A stretch of DNA of 64,000 bases from Alteromonadaceae bacterium BrNp21-10 (GTDB lineage Bacteria > Pseudomonadota > Gammaproteobacteria > Enterobacterales > Alteromonadaceae), in contig JAUHQD010000012.1 of the NCBI GenBank assembly GCA_030418115.1, forward strand, positions 1 to 64,000. The letters run 5' to 3'. The translations under genes and the position numbers were made by a program. Positions 1 through 9,541 of the stretch are shown here, one piece after another. The notes below the pieces were generated by a model, which saw only the letters and a list, made by a program, of their open reading frames with translations, searched no databases and was not told the DNA's origin. Numbering within the stretch: the stretch's first letter is position 1; every line of letters begins with the position of its first letter.

Positions 1-126
1 AAACTTCCGCTACTCTATAACTCGCTTATTGACCAGTTGGGATTTTACCAGCTACCACCACGTAGGGAGGAAAGAGCTTACCCAAGATGGATAAAGCCCA
101 AAGCAAGTCGATACCCCCACAAATAG
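1..126 (+). CDS. IS4-family transposase, C-terminal end (cut by window edge)
   Basis: An open frame enters from the left edge and stops at TAG 124-126, giving 41 residues. The end is rich in Arg, Pro and Tyr and contains RREERAYPRWIKPK, which resembles the basic tail seen at the C-terminus of IS4-type DDE transposases. No catalytic residue is inside the window, so the assignment rests on this tail alone. It runs towards bolA and would mark an insertion sequence just left of the window. No terminal inverted repeat could be identified before bolA. Whether the element is intact cannot be judged. Confidence 0.55.
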   Translation, partial: KLPLLYNSLIDQLGFYQLPPRREERAYPRWIKPKASRYPHK

Positions 127-158
127 AAAAATGCCAGTCAGCTTAACTGACTGGCATT
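121..158 (-). terminator. Rho-independent terminator of bolA
   Basis: A perfect 12-bp stem (130-141 with 147-158) closes a 5-nt loop. On the minus strand it is followed directly by a T-rich run (complement of 121-129). It lies 47 nt after the bolA stop and touches the transposase stop codon on the other strand. Confidence 0.75.
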
Positions 159-204
159 AGGCTACTCGCCCCTTTTTATTGATTCTTCTCTATTGTGCCA
201 AACC

Positions 205-528
205 TTAAGATACTTTTCGCTTACTACCGCCGCGACAGGCAGGAGACGAAGGTGCCCCGCCGTACAAACCTTCCCACTCAATATCAGTGTAGGTATGTAA
301 TGCCAATGCATGAATTTGTTCTGCTAGCTCCTCTTTAAGAACAGCATTAACGGCTCTGTGACGATTAATTAGACGCTTTCCATCAAACTTTGGAGTAACC
401 AGCACGACTTTAAAATGGGTTTCAGCTCCAGCGGGAACGTTATGTTGAAAACTCTCATTGATGACTTCCAAGTGCGCAGGATCGAAATGTTCTATTAATT
501 TACTTTCTATATTGATTTGAATATTCAT
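205..528 (-). CDS. bolA: BolA family protein
   Basis: BolA proteins are small stress-linked factors that bind monothiol glutaredoxins through a shared Fe-S cluster and can affect morphology genes. The 107 residues match the usual length of about 105. The helix-turn-helix-like core carries the family motif with RHR at 56-58 (His57) and the following VNAVLKEEL helix. The C-terminus ends SSPACRGG with Cys98, as in E. coli BolA. It is transcribed alone, away from a 220-nt AT-rich gap, and ends at a strong terminator. I see no glutaredoxin gene nearby. Confidence 0.9.
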   Translation of the reverse strand: MNIQINIESKLIEHFDPAHLEVINESFQHNVPAGAETHFKVVLVTPKFDGKRLINRHRAVNAVLKEELAEQIHALALHTYTDIEWEGLYGGAPSSPACRGGSKRKVS

Positions 529-751
529 GCGCTATATCTCCATTTAACTACCGATACGGATTGACCATTAATATTCGATTTCACCGTGTTATTAATATCT
601 CCTTTAGAAGATGACGAGAATAAATCACAACCATTCAATCAAGGCTAATCCGTACTACATCTTCATTCTAAATCTAGCGCCTATCTCTGTTTTAGACACG
701 CATTTTTTTGTATAAATTTGTAATTCCAAGGTAAATCGTTGACCGCTCTCA

Positions 752-1396
752 TTATATTTTTTTACGGCCTTTTTGGCCATCGTTATAACTCAAGTCCACC
801 ACTCGAAACGTCAAATTTATGCGCGGCTCAATGATGCTGCGGTGTTTAGCAATTTGATGCTGCCAGTTTTTTTGAGTAGTACCTTTCATCACTAGCAAAC
901 TGCCATGCTCTAACAAAATTTTGGCTTTTTGCTTGGTAGCATTATGGCGCATTTCGAATTCTCGAGCACAGCCTAAACTGATAGAAGCAATAACCGGCTC
1001 TGGTCCTAATTCAGGTTCGTCATCAGCATGCCATCCCACGCTATCACTGCCATCACGGTATAAATTGGCCAATACCGAATTGAAGTTTTCACCGCAGTAA
1101 TCAGCACATTTATTACGTAATGATTGCAACTGTTTTGTCCAAGGCAAGGGAATCAATTGAATACCCGAGTACTGATATTGTGCATTCGCAGCGCCATACC
1201 ATGCTTGCAAACGTGGTATTAATACCCGCTTACCGGCAATTTTGATATGATCCTGCGTCCAGTTCAGCGAAGATGAAAAATGCTCAAATAATTGCGTCGC
1301 CTCGTTATGACCAATAAAATTCTGTTCATAACGCAGCTGCGCATTCGGAAGCTCAAGTTCGTTAGGCTGTTCAAAGTTAAACTGAAACTGACTCAA
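752..1396 (-). CDS. AlkB-like 2-oxoglutarate/Fe(II) dioxygenase
   Basis: This 214-residue protein belongs to the AlkB family of dioxygenases that remove alkyl groups from damaged nucleic-acid bases. The iron triad is visible as H123-x-D125 in WHADDE and H180 in NWQHQI. The 2-oxoglutarate and substrate arginines sit in PRINLTFR (R192, R198). The N-terminal PRLQAWYG (61-68) is the pattern of the ABH2/ABH3-like short subgroup rather than classical E. coli AlkB. It is divergent from rlmG with about 20 nt between the starts, so the two share a promoter region. DNA repair is the likely role; an RNA substrate cannot be excluded. Confidence 0.88.
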   Translation of the reverse strand: MSQFQFNFEQPNELELPNAQLRYEQNFIGHNEATQLFEHFSSSLNWTQDHIKIAGKRVLIPRLQAWYGAANAQYQYSGIQLIPLPWTKQLQSLRNKCADYCGENFNSVLANLYRDGSDSVGWHADDEPELGPEPVIASISLGCAREFEMRHNATKQKAKILLEHGSLLVMKGTTQKNWQHQIAKHRSIIEPRINLTFRVVDLSYNDGQKGRKKI

Positions 1397-1417
1397 ATAG
1401 ATTTAACCTAGGTAAAA

Positions 1418-2569
1418 ATGACTCAACATTCTCAAATTAATTGCAGTTTAACGCTTTTTGACAAAACCCTTAAACTGTATCGCTACCCCAAGCGGTCTCA
1501 ACACAAAAATTTACAAGCTTGGGATGCTGCGGATGAATTACTTATTCAGTATATCCATAATGAACTTGAACCGGCACAATTAACTAACCTGCTTATTTTC
1601 AATGATGACTTCGGTGCCTTGGGTTGTTGGTTACAGCCCTATTCCCCTTATTGGTACTCCGATTCTTATGTGAGCCTCAAAGCCTTACAGATGAATTTAA
1701 CCGCCAACGACTTAGCGGCAGAAACCTTACAAATCCACGACTCGCTCACTCCACCTGTTACGGCGCAAACCATTGTGATCAAGTTACCTAAATCATTGGC
1801 ATTGTTAGAACAGCAGCTTATCGATCTGCAAGCGGTGGTCAGTAAAGATACCCAAGTCATCGCCGCAGCCAAAGTCACGGGCATCAGTAAAACCACCTTG
1901 GAACTGTTTGAAAAATATTTAGGGCCGACCACCACCTCACTTGCACAAAAAAAGGCGCGATTGATCTTTTGTTCACCCACCGCTGATAAAAACCATATAT
2001 CGCCCTACCCCACGATTTGGCCACTGCCTAATACCGCTTTTACTATTAGTAATCTCGCCAATGTTTTTTCACGCCAGAGTATTGATATTGGTGGGCGCTT
2101 TCTGATTGAAAATTTACCGGATTGCAGTGCCAAGACGGTCATTGATTTAGGTTGTGGTAACGGTATCGTCGGCTTAAGCGTGTTAAAGAAACACCCCGAT
2201 GCCAAGATAATTTTTGTGGATGAATCCGTAATGGCAGTAGCTTCGGCCAAAATGAATATTGAAAACAACATGCCTGAGCGACTGCAACAGTGTGAGTTTG
2301 TGGTCAGTAATTGCTTGGACGAATTAATCCATCACCAAGCCAATATTGTGTTGTGTAATCCCCCTTTCCATCAAAAAAATACCATTACCGACCATATTGC
2401 GTGGCAAATGTTTAAAGACAGCCAAACATGTTTGTACCCCCATGGTGAATTGCGGGTGGTCGGCAATCGCCATTTGGACTATCAACAAAAATTAAAACGC
2501 CTTTTCCGAGGTTGTCAGGTGGTTGCATCTAATCAAAAATTCAGTATTTTATCCGTTCGAAAAGCTTAA
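1418..2569 (+). CDS. rlmG: 23S rRNA (guanine-N2) methyltransferase RlmG
   Basis: The 383-residue protein has the two-domain RlmG/RsmC layout: a degenerate N-terminal methyltransferase-like half and a C-terminal catalytic half. The SAM-binding motif VIDLGCGNGIVGLS lies near residues 241-254 and the N2-guanine methylase motif NPPF near 314-317. The N-terminus (LQAWDAADELL) and the length fit RlmG, which makes m2G1835 in 23S rRNA, better than RsmC at about 340 residues. A cyclophilin gene follows after 12 nt on the same strand. Confidence 0.87.
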   Translation: MTQHSQINCSLTLFDKTLKLYRYPKRSQHKNLQAWDAADELLIQYIHNELEPAQLTNLLIFNDDFGALGCWLQPYSPYWYSDSYVSLKALQMNLTANDLAAETLQIHDSLTPPVTAQTIVIKLPKSLALLEQQLIDLQAVVSKDTQVIAAAKVTGISKTTLELFEKYLGPTTTSLAQKKARLIFCSPTADKNHISPYPTIWPLPNTAFTISNLANVFSRQSIDIGGRFLIENLPDCSAKTVIDLGCGNGIVGLSVLKKHPDAKIIFVDESVMAVASAKMNIENNMPERLQQCEFVVSNCLDELIHHQANIVLCNPPFHQKNTITDHIAWQMFKDSQTCLYPHGELRVVGNRHLDYQQKLKRLFRGCQVVASNQKFSILSVRKA

Positions 2570-2581
2570 GAGAGATTTATA

Positions 2582-3187
2582 ATGAAAACAGTGATAGTAG
2601 CCCTACTGGTTTGTTGTATTAGCACCTTCTCCATGGCCAAAGCGCCGGCAAACGACGGCTCGCAACTGCAAGCAGACAACCTCTACCCCAAAGTGAAGCT
2701 AGAAACCACCATGGGCGATATTGTTATCGAACTCGATCGCTACAAAGCCCCCATTACCGCCAACAACTTCTTGCGTTATGTGGACAAACGCAGTTTTGAA
2801 AATACCATTTTTCACCGTATTGTCCCCGAATTTGTAGTACAAGGTGGCGGCTACAATACAGATTTTATTGAGCAACCTAAGTTTGGCGAAATTTTTAACG
2901 AATCCGGAAATGGCAATAAAAATGATGCCTACACGGTTGCGATGGCCAGACAAAGTGGTGCGCATACGGCAAATCGCCAATTTTTCTTTAATTTAAAAGA
3001 CAATGAGAGTCTTAATCCTGGCCGAGATTGGGGCTACACGGTATTTGCTACTGTCAGTAGCGGTCATGATGTCATTGATGCGATGTCTGAAGTTGAAACC
3101 AAATTTGATGCCGAACTCGGCTGGAACGATGTGCCGGTTGAGCCCATTTTATTAATTAAGGCAACACTGTTACCGCAGACTTTTTAA
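2582..3187 (+). CDS. ppiA: Periplasmic cyclophilin-type peptidyl-prolyl isomerase
   Basis: Cyclophilins speed cis-trans isomerisation at prolines; this one is exported. Residues 1-19 form a signal peptide (cleavage after SMA). The catalytic motif FHRIVPEFVVQGGG spans 77-90, with Arg79 and Gln87. QFFFN at 133-137 is the second conserved block. At 201 residues it is close to PpiA with a short N-terminal linker. It follows rlmG closely and may be cotranscribed. Calling it PpiA rather than another periplasmic cyclophilin is inference. Confidence 0.85.
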   Translation: MKTVIVALLVCCISTFSMAKAPANDGSQLQADNLYPKVKLETTMGDIVIELDRYKAPITANNFLRYVDKRSFENTIFHRIVPEFVVQGGGYNTDFIEQPKFGEIFNESGNGNKNDAYTVAMARQSGAHTANRQFFFNLKDNESLNPGRDWGYTVFATVSSGHDVIDAMSEVETKFDAELGWNDVPVEPILLIKATLLPQTF

Positions 3188-3221
3188 TTACTGCCTTAAC
3201 GTGAATTAATCTGAAATTAGC

Positions 3222-4079
3222 TCAACTTTTTTCCTTTTTAATCAGCTCATAAGCCGCTTGGATATCTTGTGCCTTAGCCTTGGCAATTTCCATGGCTTGT
3301 TTTGGCAAACCCTTGGATACCAGTTTATCGGGATGATGTTCACTCATCAGTTTACGGTATTGTTTTTTGATATCCACCAACGACTGGCTTTGCTGCACAC
3401 CTAAAATGCGATAAGCATCGGCCAAGGATTGAGTACTGGAATAAGCCTGTTGTTGCCTTTGATTTGATGATTGCTGTCGTTGGCCAGTGCGAGAACGCCC
3501 CTGCCCAGATCTAAATCGTTGTTCCGCCTCATACACCGACAATAAATACAGCAGCTCATTCTGCCTAAAGCCTAATATTTTAGCAGCAGTTTCTAACACC
3601 ACTTGTTCGGCGGCATCTAATTTTCCATCAGCGTAGGCAGCCTGAATAAGGATTTCTAAAAATACCTGCATAATGTCACGACGACCATGACAAGACTGGT
3701 TAAATTCCTGCAATATTTCTCTTATCGGAAAATCAGCCGCTTTACCTTCGTTAAACGCCTGTTGCGCTTCACGGCGAATATCCCCTTGCAAGTTCATTTG
3801 ATCCATTAACGCTGCCGCCATGCGGATCTCATCAGCGGTAACACGGCCACTGGCTTTAGCCACATGACCAATTAATGAAAACAAGGCATGAAAAAAAATC
3901 GCTTGTTTCTTTAAATCTTTACTGCTGGTAAAAAAGCGACTGAAACCGCCCATCTGATCGAAATCTTGACTGTAGCCCTTATCGAACATATGGCCGACAA
4001 TCGCACCTAAGATAGCACCAGGGATCCGTCCAAACATAAAACCAAATAGAGCACCGAGAACCTTTCCCCAAATTTTCAC
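3222..4079 (-). CDS. djlA: DjlA, membrane-anchored DnaJ-like co-chaperone
   Basis: DjlA is an inner-membrane J-domain protein that stimulates DnaK. The N-terminal 30 residues carry the Gly-rich membrane segment (GALFGFMFGRIPGAILGAIVG). A TerB-like helical domain follows at about 55-190, then a Gln/Ser-rich linker, then a C-terminal J domain from about 218 with HPD at 249-251. The order and the 285-residue length are those of DjlA. It ends convergently with the cyclophilin gene and lies 10 nt downstream of murU on the same strand. Confidence 0.93.
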   Translation of the reverse strand: MKIWGKVLGALFGFMFGRIPGAILGAIVGHMFDKGYSQDFDQMGGFSRFFTSSKDLKKQAIFFHALFSLIGHVAKASGRVTADEIRMAAALMDQMNLQGDIRREAQQAFNEGKAADFPIREILQEFNQSCHGRRDIMQVFLEILIQAAYADGKLDAAEQVVLETAAKILGFRQNELLYLLSVYEAEQRFRSGQGRSRTGQRQQSSNQRQQQAYSSTQSLADAYRILGVQQSQSLVDIKKQYRKLMSEHHPDKLVSKGLPKQAMEIAKAKAQDIQAAYELIKKEKS

Positions 4080-4089
4080 TACTGTTGTC

Positions 4090-4752
4090 CTACCCTTTAT
4101 TTAACTGTTGAAGTCGTTGTGGTGTGCCCACATCACACCATTGGCCTTGATAGTGCTCGCCGCTAACCACATGCTTATTCATCGCTTCGCGCAATAACGG
4201 CGCTAAGGGCGATAGCACACTTGGCTTAAGCCCTGAAAATAGCATTGGCGAATATACTGCAATGCCAGAAAATGTCAGCTTGTTAGGGCCACTTGCTTGC
4301 ACCTGTTGCTGTTGTAATACGAAATCACCCTGAAGATTATGTGACGGATTAGTCACCAGTACCAAATGTGCCAGTGTGCTATTGCTTAATGGAGCTAATT
4401 GGGCAAAATCGAAATCACTAAAAATATCGCCATTCACCACGGCAAAGGGGTCATTACCCAATAATGGCAACGCTTTAACGATACCGCCTGCAGTTTCTAA
4501 GGCGACTTTTTCTTCGCTAAAACACACCTTTAAATCCAAATCTAAATTGCCGACATAATCTTCAATCTGTTGGCCTAACCAGCAATGGTTGATCACTATA
4601 TGGCGAAATCCTGCTTGCTGTAACCGTTGTAAATGCCAACCCAGTAACGGCATTCCTCGCACCTCAAGTAATGGCTTGGGTGTCATGTCCGTTAGTGGGC
4701 GCATACGCTCACCGCGCCCTGCACACAAAATCATGGCGGTCGTCAAATTCAC
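4090..4752 (-). CDS. murU: N-acetylmuramate-1-phosphate uridylyltransferase MurU
   Basis: MurU converts MurNAc-alpha-1-phosphate to UDP-MurNAc in the cell-wall recycling shortcut known from Pseudomonas. The nucleotidyltransferase signature GRGERMRPLTDMTPKPLLEV starts at residue 12, and the metal-binding Asp is in VNGDIFSDFD. At 220 residues it matches MurU rather than longer GlmU or RmlA proteins. Its start overlaps the stop of the upstream kinase gene by 4 nt. That pairing with AmgK is the strongest reason for this name over a generic sugar-phosphate nucleotidyltransferase. Confidence 0.88.
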   Translation of the reverse strand: MNLTTAMILCAGRGERMRPLTDMTPKPLLEVRGMPLLGWHLQRLQQAGFRHIVINHCWLGQQIEDYVGNLDLDLKVCFSEEKVALETAGGIVKALPLLGNDPFAVVNGDIFSDFDFAQLAPLSNSTLAHLVLVTNPSHNLQGDFVLQQQQVQASGPNKLTFSGIAVYSPMLFSGLKPSVLSPLAPLLREAMNKHVVSGEHYQGQWCDVGTPQRLQQLNKG

Positions 4753-5759
4753 GGGCGTAATCCTTGGATGGGTAAACTCGACTCAACTGCTGGCAATACA
4801 CTAGCCTTTAACCACTGACTCAATTCCAGTAACTCTGGGTATTCGGCAGCAACGTCAATAACATAACCTAAGGTTCTTGGAATATCCTGCATATACACCG
4901 CTTTGTTATCTCGATGATACAACCGCGCAAATATACCTGCGGCCTTCAAATGCCGTTGTATTCCGGTCCAATCAAACCAACGTTTAAACTCTGGCCAAGA
5001 ATATTGCTTATAGTTATTCGACCAGACTATTTGCAATTGTTCTATTACCCAAGCATTCGGCCAACGTACATAACAATCGCGCAATAAAGACACCAAATCA
5101 TAAGTAATGGGGCCCATTAGCGTATCTTGAAAATCGATCACGCCTATTTGGTGATTATCTAAAATCATCAAATTACGCGAATGAAAATCACGATGCACGG
5201 CGACTTGTGGCTGAGTTAGAAAGTTTTTAGCCAGCATATTCTCAACGTTATTAAGCATCGCTATTTGCTTTTTGGATAACGTCAAATTCAAGTGAGTATT
5301 CACTAACCATTGACTAAATAAGCTGGCTTCCAGATCTAGTCGGGATTGATCATAGTTTGCAATAGGCCCCAATGAGGTATGAGTCAGCCCTTGAATGCCC
5401 GGCAACAATGCTAAAGCTTGTTGATAATAAAGCTCCGGATTATTTAACTGAATTTTTTGGGAAAACTGCTGATCACCGAAATCTTCAAGACACATAAATC
5501 CCTGTTGAAGATCCACCGCCAACACCTCAGGTACACAAATTTTCTGTTGCCGATAGGCCTTAGAAAATGCCACGAATGCCTGACAGTTTTCCTGAGGCGG
5601 TGGTGCATCGACTGCAATAAAAGATTGACCATTCTGGCTAAAGCGAAAATAACGCCTAAAACTAGCATCACCCGATACCATGGTTAACTGTTGTCCCAAA
5701 AACAATTGGCTGTGCTGCAACCACTTTATGAGTTCAATTTGTCGCTGATTATCTGACAC
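4749..5759 (-). CDS. amgK: N-acetylmuramate/N-acetylglucosamine kinase AmgK
   Basis: This is an aminoglycoside-phosphotransferase-fold kinase that phosphorylates the anomeric position of MurNAc and GlcNAc. The catalytic loop HRDFHSRN (189-196, Asp191) and the metal motif IDFQD (208-212) are intact. The 336-residue length fits AmgK. It overlaps murU by 4 nt, giving translational coupling of two consecutive steps that bypass de novo UDP-MurNAc synthesis and so can confer intrinsic fosfomycin tolerance in other species. It is divergent from lptD across 273 nt. Confidence 0.88.
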   Translation of the reverse strand: MSDNQRQIELIKWLQHSQLFLGQQLTMVSGDASFRRYFRFSQNGQSFIAVDAPPPQENCQAFVAFSKAYRQQKICVPEVLAVDLQQGFMCLEDFGDQQFSQKIQLNNPELYYQQALALLPGIQGLTHTSLGPIANYDQSRLDLEASLFSQWLVNTHLNLTLSKKQIAMLNNVENMLAKNFLTQPQVAVHRDFHSRNLMILDNHQIGVIDFQDTLMGPITYDLVSLLRDCYVRWPNAWVIEQLQIVWSNNYKQYSWPEFKRWFDWTGIQRHLKAAGIFARLYHRDNKAVYMQDIPRTLGYVIDVAAEYPELLELSQWLKASVLPAVESSLPIQGLRP

Positions 5760-6032
5760 AATAAAAATAACTTAAGATGAATACAGCCACTATAACCAAT
5801 AGATCCGCCAAGAGAAATGGCGAACTTTATTAAAATTAAAAATGACGTTAGTTGATGAATGTATACAGCCAATTTCAAAATTGCTATTTCTCTAACCATC
5901 CCCTGAGCATATACTTTGCTGTTTTTTGTCCTAGAAGACAGACTTTACTGGTAAATTTCCATGAAAACCTTAAAATCTAACGTCGCACTCGTCTTTTTCA
6001 GCCCTAACTGTGTAAGCTAATTTATTTCTTGT

Positions 6033-8243
6033 ATGAAAAGTAACCGTACATTACCATTCATTTTGTTCGTACTGAGCGCACCTGCGATAGCTCAAGTCAC
6101 CCAATGTCCGGCACCGGCTAACGCCGCTGAAATTAGATTAAGAGACAAATCCACCGGCATTGAAGTCAAAGCCAATCGCACCCAAATTGAACAAGATCAA
6201 GTGGCTGAATTTGCCGGCAAAGTGCAAATAATTAGTGATACTGCGCAAATAAATGCTCAACAAGCACGAATTGACAAAAACACCCAACAACTAACCGCCA
6301 GCGGCGAAATTCAGTATCGCGATCAACAAATCAACGTAAAAAGTGAAGATGTGCACCTGAGTTTTAAATCAGGACAGCTATCAATGGACAACACCGAGTA
6401 CCGGATGTTGGGTTTTGTTGGCCGAGGTCAAGCGCAGCGTATCGCATTAGACAAAGAGCAAGGTATAGAGTTACAAGATGTGACTTTTACCACTTGCCCA
6501 GAGGGCGATGAAGATTGGCAAATTAAAGCCAGTAGTATCAGTTTGTCCAAAAACAACATATGGGGCGAAGCAGAACATACCCGTTTCTACTTGATGGGCG
6601 TACCGGTTTTTTACCTCCCTTACTTTCGTTTCCCTGTCACCGAGCAACGCCAATCTGGGTTACTATTTCCCGTTGTTGGTAGCTCTGACAGTACCGGTTT
6701 AAGCTACGCTCAACCCTATTATTGGAATATTGCCGACAATTATGACGCCACCTTCACTCCAAGAGTGATGGTTAACCGCGGCGTACAATTACAAACTGAA
6801 TTCCGCTATTTAGGCGACTCACAAAGCGGCCAGTTGGATTTAGAATACCTTGACCATGACCGTCATACTGATGACAGTAAACCACGCTATTTTTATCGTA
6901 TTAATCATCAGGCTGCGCTGAGTGATAATTGGCAATCAAACATTAATATCAACGGTATTAGTGATGATAACTACATTGTTGATTTAGGTTCCGATTTTTA
7001 TAATCGTGCCGACACCCATTTGTATCGTTCAGCCGGCATCAATTATTTTAGCGACAACTTAAACTTTAGTGCCGAACTACAAGACTTTCAGATTATTGGT
7101 GACCACCCGGATAGCTATCGTGCCCTACCGGAGTTACGTCTACAGTATTCCCAACCTTGGGTTGCCGGGCTGGAGTTTAATTTAAACAGTGAACTAGCCT
7201 ATTTTGATAAAGGCACCGCCGATGCGCCAACAGCGACGCGTTTTCATATTGCGCCCAGTTTACGCCTACCTTTACATGCCACTTGGGGGGAATTTATTGC
7301 CGAAACTACCCTCTTGCAGACAAATTACATTCAACAAGATGCTGAGCGCTTTGGCTTAAAAGAAAACGTCAGCCGCACCATCGGCCGCGGACGTCTATAC
7401 GGTGCATTAGCTTTTGAACGTGAAACCCTGTTTTTTGGTAAAGGTAATACGCAAACGCTGGAGCCTAAAATTCAATATTTATACTCCAGTTATCAAGATC
7501 AAAGTAACATTGGCATCTACGACACCACGCGCTTGCAAAATGACTTTGCGGGCTTGTTCCGCGGCCAAGAGTTCACCGGTATTGACCGTATCAGTGACAC
7601 CAATCAGGTATCATTGGGTTTAACCACACGGATTTTAGATAATAACAATCAAGAACATTTACGTCTGAGCTTAGGGCAAATATTTTATCTGTCGAACAAC
7701 AAAGTATTAGAAGCCCATAAAGATAACGACCGTTCGGCGCTGGCCGCTGAGCTTGATTGGCGCCTAGGCAGTAAATGGTTTACCCATGCTGAATTACAGA
7801 TATCCACCGATACCAATAAAGTGGAGAAAAGCAGTTTATCCTTAGATTATCGTTTGGGTGACAATAAAATAGTGCAACTATCTCATCGCTTTGTACGTGA
7901 ACTTTCTGGTGAAGAAATTGACCAATTAGGCGTAACCACCAGTTGGCCCATTTCCGCAAACTGGCATTGGGTTGGCCGCTGGTATAAGGATATTGATCGT
8001 AATCGTACCATTGAGAGTTATGCTGGCGTACAATATGAATCCTGTTGTTGGGCATTACAAATTGTATCTCAGCGCTATTTAACCAATCGATTCGATGTCT
8101 TAGGTGGCCAAAGCACTGAAGATTATGAGTCGGGAATAATACTAAAATTTGTTTTTAAAGGCATGGGCGGTAAGAATAGCTCCCGTGCATTACTCAATGA
8201 CGGCCTTTTTGGGTACCGTCAGCCCTATTTTCTTAATGAATAG
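6033..8243 (+). CDS. lptD: LPS-assembly outer-membrane protein LptD
   Basis: LptD is the outer-membrane barrel that inserts lipopolysaccharide at the cell surface. A signal peptide ends near residue 20 (APAIA-Q). An OstA/LptA-like jellyroll covers about 40-145 and a long beta-barrel fills the rest of the 736 residues. Cysteines at 25 (TQCPAP), near 154 (TTCPEG) and a vicinal pair near the end (ESCCWA) are the disulphide-forming set. It leads the run lptD-surA-pdxA-rsmA-apaG-apaH. SurA, the chaperone needed for LptD folding, follows after 11 nt. Confidence 0.96.
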   Translation: MKSNRTLPFILFVLSAPAIAQVTQCPAPANAAEIRLRDKSTGIEVKANRTQIEQDQVAEFAGKVQIISDTAQINAQQARIDKNTQQLTASGEIQYRDQQINVKSEDVHLSFKSGQLSMDNTEYRMLGFVGRGQAQRIALDKEQGIELQDVTFTTCPEGDEDWQIKASSISLSKNNIWGEAEHTRFYLMGVPVFYLPYFRFPVTEQRQSGLLFPVVGSSDSTGLSYAQPYYWNIADNYDATFTPRVMVNRGVQLQTEFRYLGDSQSGQLDLEYLDHDRHTDDSKPRYFYRINHQAALSDNWQSNININGISDDNYIVDLGSDFYNRADTHLYRSAGINYFSDNLNFSAELQDFQIIGDHPDSYRALPELRLQYSQPWVAGLEFNLNSELAYFDKGTADAPTATRFHIAPSLRLPLHATWGEFIAETTLLQTNYIQQDAERFGLKENVSRTIGRGRLYGALAFERETLFFGKGNTQTLEPKIQYLYSSYQDQSNIGIYDTTRLQNDFAGLFRGQEFTGIDRISDTNQVSLGLTTRILDNNNQEHLRLSLGQIFYLSNNKVLEAHKDNDRSALAAELDWRLGSKWFTHAELQISTDTNKVEKSSLSLDYRLGDNKIVQLSHRFVRELSGEEIDQLGVTTSWPISANWHWVGRWYKDIDRNRTIESYAGVQYESCCWALQIVSQRYLTNRFDVLGGQSTEDYESGIILKFVFKGMGGKNSSRALLNDGLFGYRQPYFLNE

Positions 8244-8254
8244 ACCATAAAAAT

Positions 8255-9538
8255 ATGAAATTAATTTTAAAATGTTTAGCTTGTGTGTTGTGTATTTCTT
8301 TTAATGTGCAGGCAAAACCTGTTGTATTAGACAAAGTTGCGGTCATTGTTGACCAAGGCGTTATTTTAGAAAGTGAAATTGAACAATTATTAAATACGGT
8401 GAAGCGCAACGCTCTGCGCAATGATCAACAACTCCCCTCAGACAAAGTACTGCGTACCCAATCCATCGAGCGTCTTATTGTCAATAATTTACAAATGCAA
8501 ATGGCCGAACGCATGGGGATCCAAGTCAGCGATCCGCAACTAGAACAAACCATTGCTAATATGGCGCAATCTGACGGTTTAAGTATTGAAGACTTGCGTG
8601 CCAGTTTGGCCTCAGAAAACGTGAGTTATGATACCTATCGTGAAGAAGTTCGCCGCGAAATTATTCATGGTGAAGTTCGCCGTGCCAATGTCCGTCGCCG
8701 TATTTATATTACCCCACAAGAAGTTGACAGTCTGACTAAGCTGATGGATGAACAAGGGGCGGATCAAGTCGAATATCAATTAGGTCACATTCTTATCGGT
8801 TTGCCATCACAACCGTCACAAGAAGATATTGAACGTGAGCGTAACCGTGCCGATAAGGTAATTGAAGTACTGAATAACGGTTCGGATTTTTCCAAGATTG
8901 CCATTGCCTCTTCTGCAGGTGCTAAAGCCCTAGAAGGCGGTGACTTAGGCTGGTTAAATGTTAACGCAATGCCAACCCTTTTTGCTGAAGCGGTTCAAGG
9001 TAAAGTTAAAGACCAACTTATCGGTCCTATTCGTAGTGGTGCCGGTTTCCACATACTGAAAATTTTGGACATTCGCGGCCAGCAAAAAGTCGAAGTCACC
9101 CAAGTTAATGCTCGCCATATTCTGATCAAATCATCGGTTATTTTAAGTGAGAAAAAAGCCGAAAGTATGCTCAAGGACTTTCGTGCCAAGCTGATCGCCG
9201 GTGAAGCCGATTTTGCTGCCTTAGCCAAAGAGTATTCTGCGGATCCCGGTTCAGCTATCAAAGGTGGTGAGTTAGGTTTTGCTGACCCAGAGCTATATGT
9301 ACCAGAATTTAAAAGTGTCTTAGCGGCATTAGAAAAAGATGAATATTCACAACCGTTTCGTTCGTCTCATGGTTGGCATTTAGTACAATTGCTTGACCGT
9401 CGCGTCGAAGATGCCAGCGAAAAACTTAAGCAAGATAAGGCCTATCAACTGCTTTATAATCGTAAATTTGCTGAAGAAAGTGATGCTTGGACACGTGAAA
9501 TGCGTGATGCAGCATATATTGAAGTGGTAAGTGAATAA
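8255..9538 (+). CDS. surA: Periplasmic chaperone/PPIase SurA
   Basis: SurA escorts outer-membrane proteins through the periplasm. A signal peptide ends near residue 20 (FNVQA-K). The N-terminal chaperone domain covers about 25-165, followed by two parvulin domains at about 170-271 and 282-380, recognisable from paired GGDLGW and GGELGF motifs, and a C-terminal helix. The 427-residue length is typical. It lies 11 nt after lptD and 3 nt before the first possible pdxA start, so it is certainly in the operon. Confidence 0.96.
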   Translation: MKLILKCLACVLCISFNVQAKPVVLDKVAVIVDQGVILESEIEQLLNTVKRNALRNDQQLPSDKVLRTQSIERLIVNNLQMQMAERMGIQVSDPQLEQTIANMAQSDGLSIEDLRASLASENVSYDTYREEVRREIIHGEVRRANVRRRIYITPQEVDSLTKLMDEQGADQVEYQLGHILIGLPSQPSQEDIERERNRADKVIEVLNNGSDFSKIAIASSAGAKALEGGDLGWLNVNAMPTLFAEAVQGKVKDQLIGPIRSGAGFHILKILDIRGQQKVEVTQVNARHILIKSSVILSEKKAESMLKDFRAKLIAGEADFAALAKEYSADPGSAIKGGELGFADPELYVPEFKSVLAALEKDEYSQPFRSSHGWHLVQLLDRRVEDASEKLKQDKAYQLLYNRKFAEESDAWTREMRDAAYIEVVSE

Positions 9539-9541
9539 ACC

